DNA of 64,000 bases from Larus michahellis (taxonomy: Eukaryota > Chordata > Aves > Charadriiformes > Laridae). The stretch lies in NCBI RefSeq assembly GCF_964199755.1, contig NC_133901.1:7665016-7729015 (forward strand), given 5' to 3'. Below the pieces are notes generated by a model. The model saw only the letters and a list, made by a program, of their open reading frames with translations, had not been told where the DNA came from and did no database searches. The translations under genes were made by a program, and so were the position numbers. Shown here piece after piece: positions 11,358-24,883 of this stretch (positions are counted from its first letter, which is position 1; the number at the start of each line of letters is the position of its first letter).

Positions 11358-12180
11358 AAAGAATGGTTAGAGTTGGAAGGTACCTTAAAGATCACCTGGT
11401 TCCACCCCCCTGCCCTGGGCAGGGACACCTCCCACCAGACCAGGTTGCTCCAAGCCCCATCCAGCCTGGCCTTGAACCCCTCCAGGGATGGGGCAGCCAC
11501 AGCTTCTCTGGGCAACCTGGGCCAGGGGCTCACCACCCCCACTGTCAAGAATTTCTTCCTAATATCTAATCTAAATCTCCCCAATCTCCCCTCTTCCGGT
11601 TTAAAACCATTCCCCCTCGTCCTATCGCTCCACTCCCTGATCCAGAGTCCCTCCCCATCTCTCCTGTAGCCCCTTTAGAGACTGGAAGGGGCTCTAAGGT
11701 CTCCCCGGAGCCTTCTCTTCTCCAGGCTGAACAACCCCAACTCTCTCAGCCTGTCCTCACAGCAGAGGGGCTCCAGCCTCTGATCATCTTTGTGGCCTCC
11801 TCTGGACTCGCTCCAACACGCCCATGTCCTTCTGATGTTGGGGACTCCAGAGGTGGAGGCAGCACTGCAGGGCGGGGGTCTCACCAGAACAGAGCAGAGG
11901 GGCAGAATCCCCTCCCTTGCCCTCTGGCCACGCTGCTGGTGATGCAGCCTAGGATGTGGTTGGCTTTCTGGGCAGCAAGCACACACTGCCAGCTCATATT
12001 GAGCTTCTCATCCACCAACACCCTCAAATCTTTCTCCTCAGAGCCGCTCTTAATCTATTCTCCACTCAGCTTGTATTTGTGCTTGGGATTGCTTTGACCC
12101 ACGTGCAGGATCTTGCACTTGGCCTTGTTGAATTTCATGACGTTCACACACCCCTACCTCCCAAGGTCCCTCCGGATGCA
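11358..12180 (-). mobile_element. CR1 LINE, 5'-truncated, with decayed RT C-terminus
   Basis: About 820 bp of CR1 on the minus strand. The 3' end lies at 11,358 (plus: GAATGGTTAGAGTTGGAAGG, then CTTAAAGATCACCTGGTTCC). Moving 5' within the element, the translation includes [20 protein letters not shown] near the ORF2 end, LGLFSLEKRRLRGDL further upstream, and FNKAKCKILHVGQSNPKHKY near 12,071-12,143, all characteristic of CR1 ORF2. The endonuclease and the catalytic RT core are absent because of 5' truncation. These pieces fall in different frames and are split by stops, so the copy is dead. The terminal 8-bp repeats of the CR1 tail are barely recognisable. Confidence 0.96.
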
Positions 12181-12456
12181 ATATTTGCTTGGTCTTCTTT
12201 TAACCACACTCATGACAGAAAGCAGATTCAGGACATTTCCACATAGCAGTTTGTGCCCTTTGCCTGTGTTCATTTCATAGCTGGAAGCACCAAGGGTCCC
12301 GTGGAGAAGAGCTGAGCAAGGCCAGCTCAGGTCTGGAAGCTGCACAGTCATGTGGAAGCAATTAGCAGACTCAAGCTCTACCTCTGAAGCCTTCACCACA
12401 GTACCACATTCCCAGAAGAACTTGGATTCTCTGTCTGACATGGTCAGATGCTCTCT

Positions 12457-12487
12457 GGCTCTGGCCATGCTCTCAGGCTCTGGCCAT
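12457..12487 (+). repeat. 12-bp direct repeat, period 19
   Basis: GGCTCTGGCCAT occurs at 12,457-12,468 and again at 12,476-12,487. It is a short local duplication with no associated element. Confidence 0.8.
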
Positions 12488-14154
12488 CATCAGCTATGAC
12501 CTATCTCACTGCAACCAGCATCAGGCATTCATGGATCCAGACAAATAACCAACGGTGTTGGCTTGCAGCTAATCAGCAACCTTCAGCAATATTTGAAAAA
12601 GCTGCCAATATTGACCAAATACATTTTTTCAAATTACAGATTCATAATAAAAAAAAGCTTTTCCTCCTTGATTTTATAGGAAAATTAATTTATGATGTCC
12701 ATATTTGCCATTTATATTATTTGTAGAGCCTCAAATTCAAAGGTGGTCAAAGGAAAAACAAATACAAGGGAAATCAATGCCATAGGTATGCTCTGTAAGC
12801 GGCAGCTGAGGCAGAACTCTCTAGAGGGACAAGAGTCCTTGTGTTTTCTTACCTGCCAGCGTCAGGGGAAGAAAAACACAAGAAAAGCCTGAAATTTTCA
12901 GGTTTTCACTCTTGGGACAAGGTCTAACTCACAGTTGTCTTTTCCTATGCCAGCTCAAGGTTGTTTGAACTTGAGTTTTCTTCCTTCTCTGAAAAAGAGT
13001 GTAACACGTGCCCTGAAAATGGAGACTTTCTTCCCCTAAATATCTGTGAAAGAGTACTTTTGGGAGTCCAGCTGCATGGCGGCAGGCTGGGTGAGCACAC
13101 ACGAGTGCCCAGAGCTCCACCAAAGCACCGTGCAGGACAAGGATGCAGAAGCCTCATCTCTTCATTGAGCTCTTTAGATTTCTCCTTCATCTCCCCCTGT
13201 CTGAGCAAGAAAAGAAATAAGCTTAAAAATTAATGTTCTCGTTTCCCCTCTCCCCACCCCTGCTTTGTTTGTTCGTCGGAGCTGGAGAGAAAACAAAGCT
13301 TTTTCATTATTTACTGCCACTTTAAATTTTTGATAGTAGTCAAAGGCAGATGCACCGCATTAAAGGGTACCAGCTTCCATTATCTAACAGAAAAGTTAAT
13401 AGCAGGAACTTTGCAGTGTGTCAGATTCGCAAGTAAGCGTATGGACACACTTGGGTTTGTGAGATGAATCCTCTGCCACAGTAAAGGCTGAGCTTGTCAA
13501 ATGAATTATTGAGGCAGTAACTGCAAATTAACACAAATTACACGCAGTTATCAGAAGGAAACTTTCTGATTTTTTTTCCCCTCAAAGCTTCTAGAACTGA
13601 AGTGGGAAAAGCTTCAGAAATTCTACCTCCCAAGAAGTAAACACCAACACATGCTCTTACACAGCTTTGCAAGCAGTGAGTTAAAAGACACAGCTGAAAG
13701 AGGAAAACATACTTCAAGACTAAAATTATTGAGTAGTATTATACCAAAGGGCTGATGCATGCCGACTTCGGGTATCGTGCTGTGCCAAGCTCAGTTACAA
13801 CTCCTGCCTCTCCCTGAAAGTGCAAAGCCAGCGCTTTTTACAACAGAATTACAGTTCTTGACAAAGCAATTCCTACCCATCCCCAGCTCCAACTTTACCC
13901 GTGCTTGCTTTGTCCCACAGGGCCAAAGGAGTCCAAGCTGAGTGCACTGAGAACAGAGGTGTTTCCTGAAACCCACCTGGAAACGAGCAGCTGAATCTGC
14001 AAACGCGTTAAGAAGGTTGCCGTCTCTACTTTTAATGGTATCACTGGGCTTGCGAGATTCATAATTTGTGACTACCAGTTTACAAATAAACAATGAAAAT
14101 TTGTTATTAAAAAGATTCTTCAAAACAGAAGACTAAAAACCCCACATTGTCTTA

Positions 14155-14170
14155 TTCTTCTTCTTCTTCT
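14155..14170 (+). repeat. (TTC)n microsatellite
   Basis: Five consecutive TTC units within an AT-rich segment. The opposite strand reads (GAA)n. Confidence 0.85.
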
Positions 14171-16210
14171 GGAATGCACAATTCTCCAAAGGTTCTTGTA
14201 CTAACAGCCAAGACCTGTCTGCTTCCCAGACTACTAGTCATTACAAAAATCAGGTTTACAAACAAAAACCGCTTGGTAGTAATTCCCCTATATAAATTAA
14301 AATAGAAATTTATGTTTGTTTGTCCTATGTACATCACCTGGGGCAACCAGAGAACTCATGGATATTTTTCACATTAACTAATCCCTCCAGTTTTGGTAGA
14401 ATAATTTCATCTAGGTGAACTTCTCAGAACTACCTTCGGAGTCTCTCATGAGGGAGTTTTCTGTTCCAACCTGAGAAATACTCTGAATTTTCATTTATTT
14501 CTTCCAATGAAAGCTCATGTCTTTCTCTCATCACATCATATGCAATTTGCTCTATATTCCACTGGCCAGGTTTTTTTCCCCAGTTCCAATGGCACAAAAC
14601 CTGTCACCTTGTGAAGAAGTTGGAAGGTTACGGTCCTATCTGGGGTGTTGCAGCTAACCCTTTCATTCGCAGAGGTTCCCTCCTCTGGGGCATCTTTTCG
14701 AAGTCTGCAGATCTTGATGCCTGGGTATGATGTGATTGATGTGGACATCTAAGCCCTGGTGTTATAGTAATTGCCATCTCTGTCACTGTATCTTCAGGGT
14801 TTCGTCTCCATTATCTCAAAGAGCTCTGGATGTCTGAAACTATAGGACTGTTAACAAAAAATACAGAAACAAAAAAATAAAAAAAGGAAAAAAAATCAGT
14901 GCATCTCTAGGCAAAGAGATTGCTTCTTATTGCTCTGCTGAAAATAGTTCAAGATTACATTGCAATCTTCAAGATTCATAGTAAAACCTCAAAAATAAGT
15001 TTCCCTTCTCCTTTTCAGTTGAGCCTCTTGCTTTCTTTGCAAGCAAAAACTTTGCCTGGAAAAGCAAGCTGCAGCCCCAGCAGCTCAAACCCTGCAGCTC
15101 TAACCCTTCCCACAACTGGGCTTTTCACAAGTATTTTTTTTTGTCTCTGTGGATAATCAAGGACCACTAGAAATGAGCACACACTATGTTTGCCGAACAA
15201 CTGAATACAAGCAGCCTCTCCTCTAACAACGTCAGCTCTTTCACTTAAAAAAAGAAAGTATAGTGAACTACTCTTTCAGCTTTATCTTCCCCTTTTTCAG
15301 ATCCTTTCCTAAAAACTTCACACCCCAAGGTGTCTGCAGTTTGTACTGTAAGTTATTGCTTCAACCTAAAACTCATCACAGAAAATCTAAAATTATTAGC
15401 TTTTTTCTTAATAAAATGAAAAAAACCAAGCAAGATATAGATTAATATTTATAAGGGTTTTTCTGATGTCTCTAATTAATATTAATAAAACAGCACATAA
15501 ACAGATAAACATATTCCAAAAATCTTATAGCAATAACAAGCATCTGATCCTATTTGTTTTAAATGGAAATCTTTTCGCCGACAATAGGGTGAGTAAATTG
15601 CTAGCAACAATCCCAGCAGTTATAACTGCTCACATTGCACATATTTCCACTACAGAGAAAAATACAGCGTGTCCTGGACCTGTTTCCACCTAGTTCTAGA
15701 TCTTGTGCAAAACTTGTCGCAACACTTTTTTCTATTTTTTTTTTCTATTTCTTTGCCCAGTCTTTCAATGACTAGAAAGATGTATTTTATGTTACGTTAC
15801 CTGTATATAAACCTTATGACCATAATTCCCTCTGGCCAGAGCACTCATTTTAGCAAGATGTCCCCCATCTGCCATACTCTCTGCCCTCCAAGTTGTCTCT
15901 TGCTTTTTCCAGGAGCACAACTGTAATTCAAAATTTTTAGGAGGTCCTCAAAATTCACTTCACAACTGTTTTAATTTGTTATTATTGTTTTTACACTGAT
16001 TTTAAGAGAAAAGGAGTACATCAGTGGATCCTTTTAAATCCATCTACGTGGCGCAAAACCTTTGATACTAATTAATTCATAAAATTAAAGTCTTCAATAT
16101 GGTTTCAGAAATCAGTGACTGCAAATATGTTCATGGCAACTAAACAGGCAGGGACTGGTAGGGTCTGGTTTTGGATCTGTTGCTCGCTTTTTTGTGCAAT
16201 CCCCTTTTGA

Positions 16211-16700
16211 ATGTTCCAGAGCAATGAGCCTCCACGGCCGCCTGCAGCAGCAAACTGCAATGCTCACTTTGCACATCCGTGCTGTTTTAAACCTTATCCG
16301 TACGATGTTATTGCATTTCTTGCTCCCTGGTTCTTAATTGCAGAGTCTGGTGAGAAGCAGACTGTGCATCATTGCCTGGTAGACCAAAGTCTCTGCTACA
16401 ATAATGACAAATCACAGCAATTAGTTAGCGTGGATCCCAGCAATGCTTTACAATGCGACCAGATCAGGTTGTTAATTTGCTTCAGGCACTACCTGACCTC
16501 TGCTTATCTACCCCCTGTTTCAGGAGAATTACATTTGAAATCACCATAATTGCCTGGACGACATGAGGATCTCATCTGAAATCAATTCATTCAGTTTCCC
16601 CTTCCGTGTTTCTAATATTGTTTCTGAAGTATCATGACAATTTAAAATAATTATATTTTAATTAGTGCTGATTTTCAGTGGAAGTCATGCACAGCCACTT
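16211..16700. other. Candidate conserved noncoding element
   Basis: A low-repeat, mixed-composition stretch with homeodomain-like TAATT/ATTAG motifs and an open frame of 112 codons starting at ATG 16,211 (plus). The translation has no domain I know. A long block free of simple sequence in AT-rich vertebrate DNA is typical of conserved enhancers, but that is inference. It ends with an 8-bp AT hairpin at 16,642-16,661 (TTAAAATA/TATTTTAA). Confidence 0.2.
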
Positions 16701-19700
16701 AACAACTTCCACATTAGTACCCAAATAAGTTCCTTGTGATTATCTGGAGACTCAAAAGCAGAAATAATGAGATATTGGTGTAAGCTTTGTTGAGTTCTTT
16801 TTATAAAGATCTCTAACAGATTGTATAAGCAGCACATATATGTCAGAGGGAGAGAAATAGGCAAAATTAGGACAGACAACAAAAAAAAACCCCCAAACAT
16901 GCAAACTAGAATTCACAATTGTCTAGAACATCTGCTTTAAATTTACTTTATCATTTTTAGTAAGAAATAACAGCACGTTAAAGGATGACAATATACGGTC
17001 AAGTATTTCAGCTCTTTTTGTAAAACACACATAAAGGTTATTTGATTTTCTTTGTTTTTAAGTTTCTAGGAGTTATTTAGAGAATGTGCCTATTCAATAC
17101 CTTCTTTTTTAGCGTTGGGTATCACCTGTTAGTCCCCAAACACCCAGCAAGGTCCCCGCTCCTGCCTTCATCACCAAAGCAGAGGTGGGACAAACTGGGT
17201 GAGTTAGCACAGCAGATGGGGACCTTGGGCAACGAGCGACTCGGAACTGCAATCAGTACTGCTGCAACTTCGAACAGATAATGTATTACCAGATTTTCTG
17301 AAGATCACTCTGAAAATTTATGAAACGGTCCTTGTAATTGTTTTCCTCCCTCAGGTGCGGTGTGCGAAGCCCTCTCTGCCCAAGCGTGGCAGCGGTTCCC
17401 AGCAGCAGCCTCGGCTGTTGCAGATCAGTTTTTCCAGCCCCAAACCCACCACAGCTAATGTTGCTTTGCTCCTTTGAAGTGTTTTTTAACGAGGGATCTC
17501 AAAGCATTTTTAGCACCTCCTTTATGAGTTACCAGATATAGCTGCATTTGTTTCACCAATGCAGAGATTCACCAGTTACGGGTATTCACCGGGAATGAAA
17601 GTCAAATGTCCTAATTAGTCACGCAGTCCACTAATCACTTGATTGTCTTAATTTCCTGAAGCCAAAACAATTTAATTTTAAGTTTTGGGGGTACTTGTGC
17701 ACAGCAGGATATTAGCTTGAATTAGGATATGTAGTTAAAAAGGAAGTGCATTAATTTCCCTAGAAAAGCTTTTTGTTTTGAATACAATGGCATAAAACCC
17801 CACCATAGCTAAGTAGCAGTGGTACATTGCTGATGTATCTACGTACTTTCTTTGACAGCCTGAATTACGGAAGTGCTTTTGCACCCAAAAGGAAGAACAG
17901 TCATGTTGCTCCTAGACTAAAACTGTCTGTGAGCAATTCATTTTGCAGAAACAAAGCAGAGCTTTAGAGAGTGGGTATTTAAATGACATGGCATTACTCC
18001 TAAAGGAAATATTACTGACAACAGCATGCAAATGTTTGGTATAGCATTTGGCACAAAGAGAGAACATATGGTATTTAATGCAAGCAAATTAAACAGCTCT
18101 ACGCTACAGTCAACTGGAGATGCATCCTACTGTAGCAATCCTGAATCCAGTATAAATGATTTCCCTCTAGATTTGCACCTGTATGAAATTGGTTGAACAT
18201 ATGCATGGTTCAAGCAAGTATCTATTGTTAAATTTCATCCAGGCTTTCCAGATGCATACAAATGATGGATTCTAGGTAAAATTTACAGTAAAGTATTTCA
18301 GTAATTCAAAGTTTCTCCATTTCTGTTCCTAAACTCAAGTGGCCAATACGTAATCTCAGACTGGCCATCTGCACATGTGATCAGCTGTCTCCCCTTCCAT
18401 CGTCAGCAGGGTTTTTATTCTTTACTTAATCTCAGTTGAATGGGTTTAGATTACTCTCATTCAAACGCACCAGAACTATCTGCGGACCAGAACTAACTAT
18501 TCAAAACCATATGCTGCCAGAAAAAAAGAAGTCCAGAAGAGCCTCCCCAACCAATGCCACTTGTATCACCCCACAAAGTCAAGGTTGCTCAACACCATGC
18601 TGCACCCTGGGTTACTAGGATGACACAATCCTGCCCAAACCTCTTGGGTATTTAAGCCACGCAGCCTGCTGCATCGTGGCTGGGGAAGGCTCACCACCCC
18701 CTGAGCACAAGCCATACTATAGGCATGGGATGATTTGCATCAACCACAGCCTGGCTCTTACATTTCAATGGCATCACCATGCTGCAGGCTTCGTTTCTTC
18801 CCCTACTAAAATAGAGGCATTTTTATCCTGTAATTTTACCTCTGTGGATTTCCTTCAGCTTGCTATTCCAACTCTACCTTGCTAAAATCTACCATGCAGT
18901 GCAAATAACCCAAACTAAATTTCCTGTGTAATGATATTATAATCACTGAATCTTCAGTTTCACCATGTTCATCAGATTTGGCTCCTTTTCTAGGATGAAA
19001 CCCAAAAAATCTCTGTTCACATCGGCTGCTCAGTAGACTGTTCAGGGAGATAATTTTGTTTCACCTCTAGAAACACTTGAAGCTATTCTGACAATATTCG
19101 TGCAGTCATTGCCAATAAAGTAAACTAACCAAAATCAATGCTTCTGACTTCCACAAAATTCAAACATCTATATTAACTAACATTTTCTGTTCCCTTGCCC
19201 TTCTTGACAGACCTACAAACATCTAACTCATTTGTGGAAATCTGTATTACAATATTCATTTTAACACATCCTTGATGTAACAAGCTAAGTTAAATATCAC
19301 AATTTGTAGAGAAGTTGTCTTTTATTAATTTAAATTAGAGACAAATTTTGTTACCCTCACATACATATTTCATTACACAAGTTGTCCTAATGAAATGAAG
19401 GATTTATTTCTACACTTTAGTGTTGCTGAGGGTTCGTAACAGTATTAAAATAAGATGTTATGAACTATAGTCTCAGAATCAATGTCAAAATGTTTCAGCT
19501 ATTTTTATGCTAAACATCATCTCTATGGAAACACCGCAGTTAAATTTAATACGAATTATCATAGACTTTTCCAGTAATACAGGCCAGCATCAAAGAGTCC
19601 AGACTAGTTTTTAAGGGAACAAAGTAAGAATTTAGGTGTCTGAACTGACTTACTGGATACCTTAACCATAACCATTTTCATGTCTGCGCATTAACTTTCC

Positions 19701-20100
19701 CTCCTGCAAAAAGAATTGCCTTTTTAGATCTAATATGAATTATCAGTTCAAGTCTCTCTGAGCTCTCCATAAAAAAAAAAATAATAAAAATCTCAGAAAA
19801 ATATTAACAGAGCCTCATCTACACTCTCTTTGATTAATGAATTAACTGCTCCTACAGGCACTTTCATCTTTAACTCTGAAAGACATCTCATAATAGCAAG
19901 TATTATTATTTCTAGCTTTCTGTATTTAAAAAAAATGAACTTTTTTAAATGGAGGTGTGGAGAGTTTGGCAAGCATGACAAAGTGAAGGGATGATGCCAC
20001 ACTCTCTTATCTTCATGTTAAAAGAAGGAAGATGTATAATAAGCGATATATTTAGCCAGTCTGGCCTCAAAATCTCTAAACAAGAGTTCCGCCGAGTAGA
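16701..20100. other. Noncoding unique DNA
   Basis: No gene or repeat family is seen. The sub-stretch 17,560-18,300 is unusually free of homopolymers and carries ATGCAAAT/ATTTGCAT-like octamer-type motifs (around 18,027), so it might be constrained. The rest is AT-rich filler. Confidence 0.45.
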
Positions 20101-20102
20101 AA

Positions 20103-20420
20103 TTCTGTGGAAGTTGAGCCATTTCCACTTACAAGTTCACGCTAGACGTAGCCTCGGTTGCGGATGACAATTAATGTAGTAAACGGGTGACACGGTTCTC
20201 TGCTCACGAGAAGGTTTAGTGAAGTTTAGTAAGTTCTTCCCCTCTGCCCTGGAAGAGCAGCACCTTCCCAAGGACGCCTCAATAGAGGACACAAGTGCAT
20301 CTCTCGGCCATTGGGAATTCACCTGCAGGAGGTTGGTCTGAGCGCAAACATTTGCCAGAGCAACGGGAAGCCGATACAATGTGATGTTGTCATTTAATGT
20401 ATTCAATGTACTTACTGATA
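20103..20420. other. CpG-containing block, candidate conserved element
   Basis: This block retains several CpGs (for example near 20,145-20,200 and 20,345-20,370) in AT-rich surroundings. On the minus strand a frame spans 20,137-20,406. It starts from TTG rather than ATG and contains a CTGCAG|GTGAAT donor-like site. The evidence for an exon is weak. A regulatory element is the more cautious reading. Confidence 0.2.
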
Positions 20421-23400
20421 TGTCGCATAAAGTGATTCTCCTTACTAAATATGTATTTTATATTATTTTATTGTTATGGTTTAATAAGTTTTTACCGTGT
20501 CCAGTCTGTTTTAGTGTTAAGGACTAACTTAAGGTGGACTAACACTTAGTGAAGTATTTGCCCTTCACTGAACAGGAAAAATTAAGTCTACTGAGAGCGT
20601 TCATCACTCAGAGCATCCTTAGAGTCAGCATAGGAAATGTAGCTTATTCATGCATTTCAAGCTGTGAGACATTTTGCACCAGGTTATGCTTACGAAAAAA
20701 AAAAACAAACCAAAACCCAAACATGCTGGCAAGTAAAAGGCACATTTCAGACTGAAATATTTCTAAAAGTTTAACCTGCCCAAGAATTGAACAGGCCCCC
20801 ACATTGTGGGCTTCCTGAAAAATGAGATTATCCAAGCTTGAGATGAACAGTCATCTCAGTGGTCAACTAAGAGCAGGCCAACCCACTTTTTATGTTGCTT
20901 TAAAATATTATTGAATTACTGCATTCACAAATAGAAGTCGCTCTCAGCACATATCACAGCACATCCCAGTAAGTTGTATAGCAAAGCCTAAAAAAATACA
21001 TTGAAATGCTCTAAAATTTAAAATGCACAGAAATTGTGCTTGCAGTCTGGACACATGCCCCGGAAAACACTGCGGAACCAGGTGCAGGCTTTTCACGTGT
21101 CGAGGTGAAACTCAGTATTTTTGGCCCTTACTTTTACAGGTTAATTTGTACTTGAAGATTTTGAAAATTCACGGGGAGCACGCGGGAAGCAGGTAAGCAT
21201 AGCAGCTCCAGCCCATCCTTGGGGAACTTCTATTTTTTCATTATCATCAGTGTCTTCTCTCTCCTGATTTAATCAATAGGCATATTATATGTCGACAGTC
21301 AGCACCTCTGTGTCAGAACTAACACTAAATCAAATCAGCACTATAAATATGCTGAAGATTATACATGTCTGCCCAGTTTTTTGCTGCCAAGATAAAAATC
21401 CCAGCAGTGACAGTTAAGGTGCTGCAGTTTGCCAAAGGCACCGTATCAGCAATGTGAGTCCTGGGAAATGGAATTAGCAAGACTTTAAAAAAAAAAAATT
21501 AAAAAAAAGATTGAAATCGCCGGGGATTGGAAAGAGACACAAAGAAATCATGGTGCCTGGGGTAAGAGTGGAAGGTTTCAGGACAGGAAAACACATGTTG
21601 GACAACAAGCATCAAAACCAAAAGATTAAAGAAAAAAATATATAGGTCATTCTTACACTGGCATGATGACTGTTATTAATTTAAGAGTATTTAAAGAAAG
21701 CAATGACTCTACATAACATTATCACAAGATACCACTATATGGACTGTCAGGTATTACACCCTGAGTCATAAAGAAAAAAAGCTCAACATAGGAAGAGTTT
21801 TAACATGCTTTTTCTGCGATAAGCAACAGTAAGTTCTACAGAAACTCCTTTTTTGGGGGGTTATAAATCATATCAGTGGAAAGTCTGTAAGAATCCGCAT
21901 TCTGTAACCTGAAAACTTTCTACCCTGATACTTCTTGTCACTCAACAAATAACATTTATATCAAGATCAGCAATCTTGACAAAACCAGAAAAGCACATTT
22001 TAAAATCATACTCCAAAGCAGCAGCGATTCTGTAATCTGCATCTCTGCAGAACAGCATCTCCATGGGCAGCGCAAGCCTGCACCCAAGCCGGAGCAAGGA
22101 AAAGGCACGATTTGTTCAACATCTGAGCTGTTCTCAGATCTTGGACTTATTTAGGGGCAAACATTATTTGCCTTTTCTCACGTGGGGTGTCTCAGTAGCA
22201 GTTCATAGGGATAAGAGTTGTTTGATAGAAACCATCTATCAAGTTAACTACTGAAAGTACCTTTCTTTAAGACTACGCCAATGCCTGCTGGAAGGAACCC
22301 CAGGTGAGGGTGACACAGCCACAGTGGGAGCCTGAACAAGCCAAGCAGCAACGGTGACAAAGCTTTGCCCTCAGCTGATTGTGTTAACTGGAGGGCATGG
22401 AGAAAACAGTGCATTTCCCTCCATTACATTTGGAATTACATAAATTTGCTGCTGTTATGGAGGGAGGGGGGACGAAGGGGGAAATCAGGTGGAAAAAGCA
22501 CTACAGCTTACTGACAAATCTTGTACTTATATAAAACTATATGCTTTTGCAAATATTTTATGCAGTTTTAGGTTTTCAGATTATAAAAAAAGTATATCTC
22601 CTCCCCCCAGGACTATTCATTGCATGTGTTATTTTTAAAGTGACTGCTAGTATTCACCTAATAAGACACCTACACATCCAGCTAATGCAAGCAGCCTGGT
22701 GACATAAGATTATAACATTAGCATACAAGGCTTCTCATGTATAATTTATACGTACCATGGTTTAAGCTATTTTTTCCCCTTCTTGGACGCTAGGCGTAGT
22801 GTTCAATTTCAGCTAATCCTTTCATCTTTTTCAATCTAGATTGTGAAGGTCAAACTGAATGCAATATTCCTCACATAACCCGAACCAAGGTCAGCCTTTG
22901 AATTTTATGATCAAAATTTCCTTCAGGAGGATGAAGTAGGAGGTAGCAATCAGTTCACCTCCCAAAACTAACCCTAGCTAATTACTGAACCCTTCCATAT
23001 TAAAATGCCTATGCTGAAAAAGAAAATAACACTTGTACCATATTTTTACAGGCTCAAGGGCAAAGCTGAAGGAATCTCACAGAGCACATGATGGGACCTT
23101 CCCTTTAAACTGCATCCTGTATGATGTGAAACAGTGGCTATACATGCTATAAAACTAGTCCTTTTGCCTTTGTTTGCTTTTTCCCTAAAGATAGACTGAT
23201 ATACCTACAGGCCATACACAGCAATATGTTTGCAACAGCACTTTGTGTATAAATTCAACATTAGAGATCTTCCCAGAGGGAAAAGCATCCTCCCCACTTG
23301 TGTTCTCTTGCTTGTAGCTCAGAAAGTTTGAGAGGTGAAGGATCAAAGTACTTGACATTTGAAAATTTCACTCCAATTGCTTCTTTTAATTCACAGCCTG

Positions 23401-24386
23401 CAAGTACAAACACGCACTTAGGCAACGGAAGGGAAGAGACCCCTTAGGTTGGCTGGAGCCCATCTGCAGCCCCAGCCGCTTGCCTGGCTGTGCCAGGCAG
23501 GGAGGTGGTGCCACTTGTGGGGTGTCACATCCCACATCTCCTAAACTCATGTTTGCCTGCACAAAGCTGCTTTTTGCCTAATAGATGATTTTCCTGCATA
23601 ACTGCAATTTCAGCATGAAACCAGAAGGGTTTCCACATCATGCTCATCCTGGAGAGCAGCTCTGCAGTCATCCCCTGTACGCTTGGCTTGGTCACGCTTA
23701 CCATGTCCTCTGCTATTAAAGTTCTCCAAGTAGCTGCAAGAAGGGTTAACAAACTACTATCCAAAAATGAAGGCTAGCACTGCTTAGAAGTATTTTTCTT
23801 AAAATACAGCCTAAAGGAACAGGATTCGGCTATTTAGCATGGCTAAGCCTGGGGGAAGTACTGAGAAGCCACCCCCTCCAGGCCACACTTCCAGACCTCC
23901 TGCTTTTTGTGTCCCTCAAAGATCTTCACATCGGTCATAACAGGAAAGTGTTTATCAAGTTCCTTGCATGTTGCAAACACAGACCATCACACACTCATTT
24001 GTGAACCACCTTAATTTAACAGGCATGTAATTAAGAAAACGGCACGCTAGTCAAGAGATACTGTTAGCAGTAAGCAGAGGATTTCCTGCTTTTTTCCCCT
24101 TCAATGAGCACTGGATGCGTAGTTACTTCTTCATATCACCTCCAGTCAATACTTTCCACGTCTTGGCCTCAAATCACAAATATCAGAGTAAAGATCATTT
24201 CACGTGGCTTGTATCAAGCACAAAATGTTTCAGAGTTACAAACAGGAGCAAACAGAAGTGAGAAAAACCTTTGTAACTTTCAGTAAAGCTTTTTTTTTTT
24301 TTAAACTTCAGTACAGGGTAAAGAATTTGTAAGCATCCCAAGAAGGTCCATACAGCAGATATAAAAAGGGAAGAGCTTTTTTGCTG
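20421..24386. other. Noncoding unique DNA
   Basis: No gene is seen. An 8-nt motif GGACTAAC is repeated at 20,521 and 20,536. A perfect 8-bp inverted repeat with a 3-nt loop (TGCCTGGC/GCCAGGCA) lies at 23,481-23,499 in a short GC-rich patch. A10-13 runs occur near 20,697 and 21,490. Confidence 0.5.
23481..23499. other. 8-bp GC-rich inverted repeat
   Basis: TGCCTGGC, loop TGT, GCCAGGCA. It contains TGGC and GCCA half-sites but with a 3-bp gap, whereas nuclear factor I prefers five bases, so I do not call it an NFI site. Confidence 0.7.
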
Positions 24387-24453
24387 GTTTTTTTTTTGGT
24401 TTATTTTGTGGGGTTTTTTTGTTTGTTTGTTTGGTTTTTTTTAAAAAAAAAGG
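24387..24453 (-). repeat. T/G-rich low-complexity tract
   Basis: Runs of T broken by GG and GGGG, including three GTTT units, ending in T8A9. On the complementary strand it resembles the A/C-rich tracts elsewhere in this window (4,312; 26,683; 41,971; 50,950; 53,612; 54,123). Confidence 0.85.
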
Positions 24454-24864
24454 TTCTCTCAAAAGAGCATTTGTATAAACTGTTGTTAGACATGGTGGTG
24501 TAGGAGGACTGGAAGAACATTTCTATTTGGAAATACTGTTTGCTTATCACCAATGAATAGCCCTTTGTGTGCATATTATATCATGGCGCATGACTAATCC
24601 TGGAATCCTTTCTGGCTTTTCTAAATTCCAGAAAATTTAGAAGCTCAAGTTGCCATTAAAGAGAGAGAGACTGTCACCTTAAGACTCAGTTAAAAAGGAA
24701 TAAAACAACATAGAGGCTTCTGAAAACTACTCCTGTTGGTTGTCCAGTCCCTGTCAGTAATAATACCATCTGTAAACCTGGTAGCTTCATTCTACTAGAC
24801 TCTTTTTTGCGCTATCTTTGTTGGTAGCCTAAGAAAAAAAGATACTCAGATCCTCTTGCAACCC

Positions 24865-24883
24865 TTTTTTTTTTTTTTTTTTT
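24865..24883 (+). repeat. T19 homopolymer
   Basis: Nineteen consecutive T residues. No retroposed sequence is recognisable on the adjacent side. Confidence 0.9.

Larger units (their letters stand above)
12181..16210. other. Noncoding unique DNA
   Basis: No gene or known interspersed repeat is seen. Small items are a 12-bp direct repeat at 12,457-12,487 and a (TTC)5 microsatellite at 14,155-14,170. T-rich and A-rich runs occur near 13,570, 14,870 and 15,730. None of the short frames resembles a known protein. Confidence 0.55.

Noticed and set aside
20137..20406. Possible minus-strand exon with CTGCAG|GTGAAT donor-like site
   Set aside because: The acceptor candidate (ATATCAG) lacks a polypyrimidine tract, the frame begins at TTG, and the short peptide matches nothing I know. 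Kept only as a CpG-containing block.
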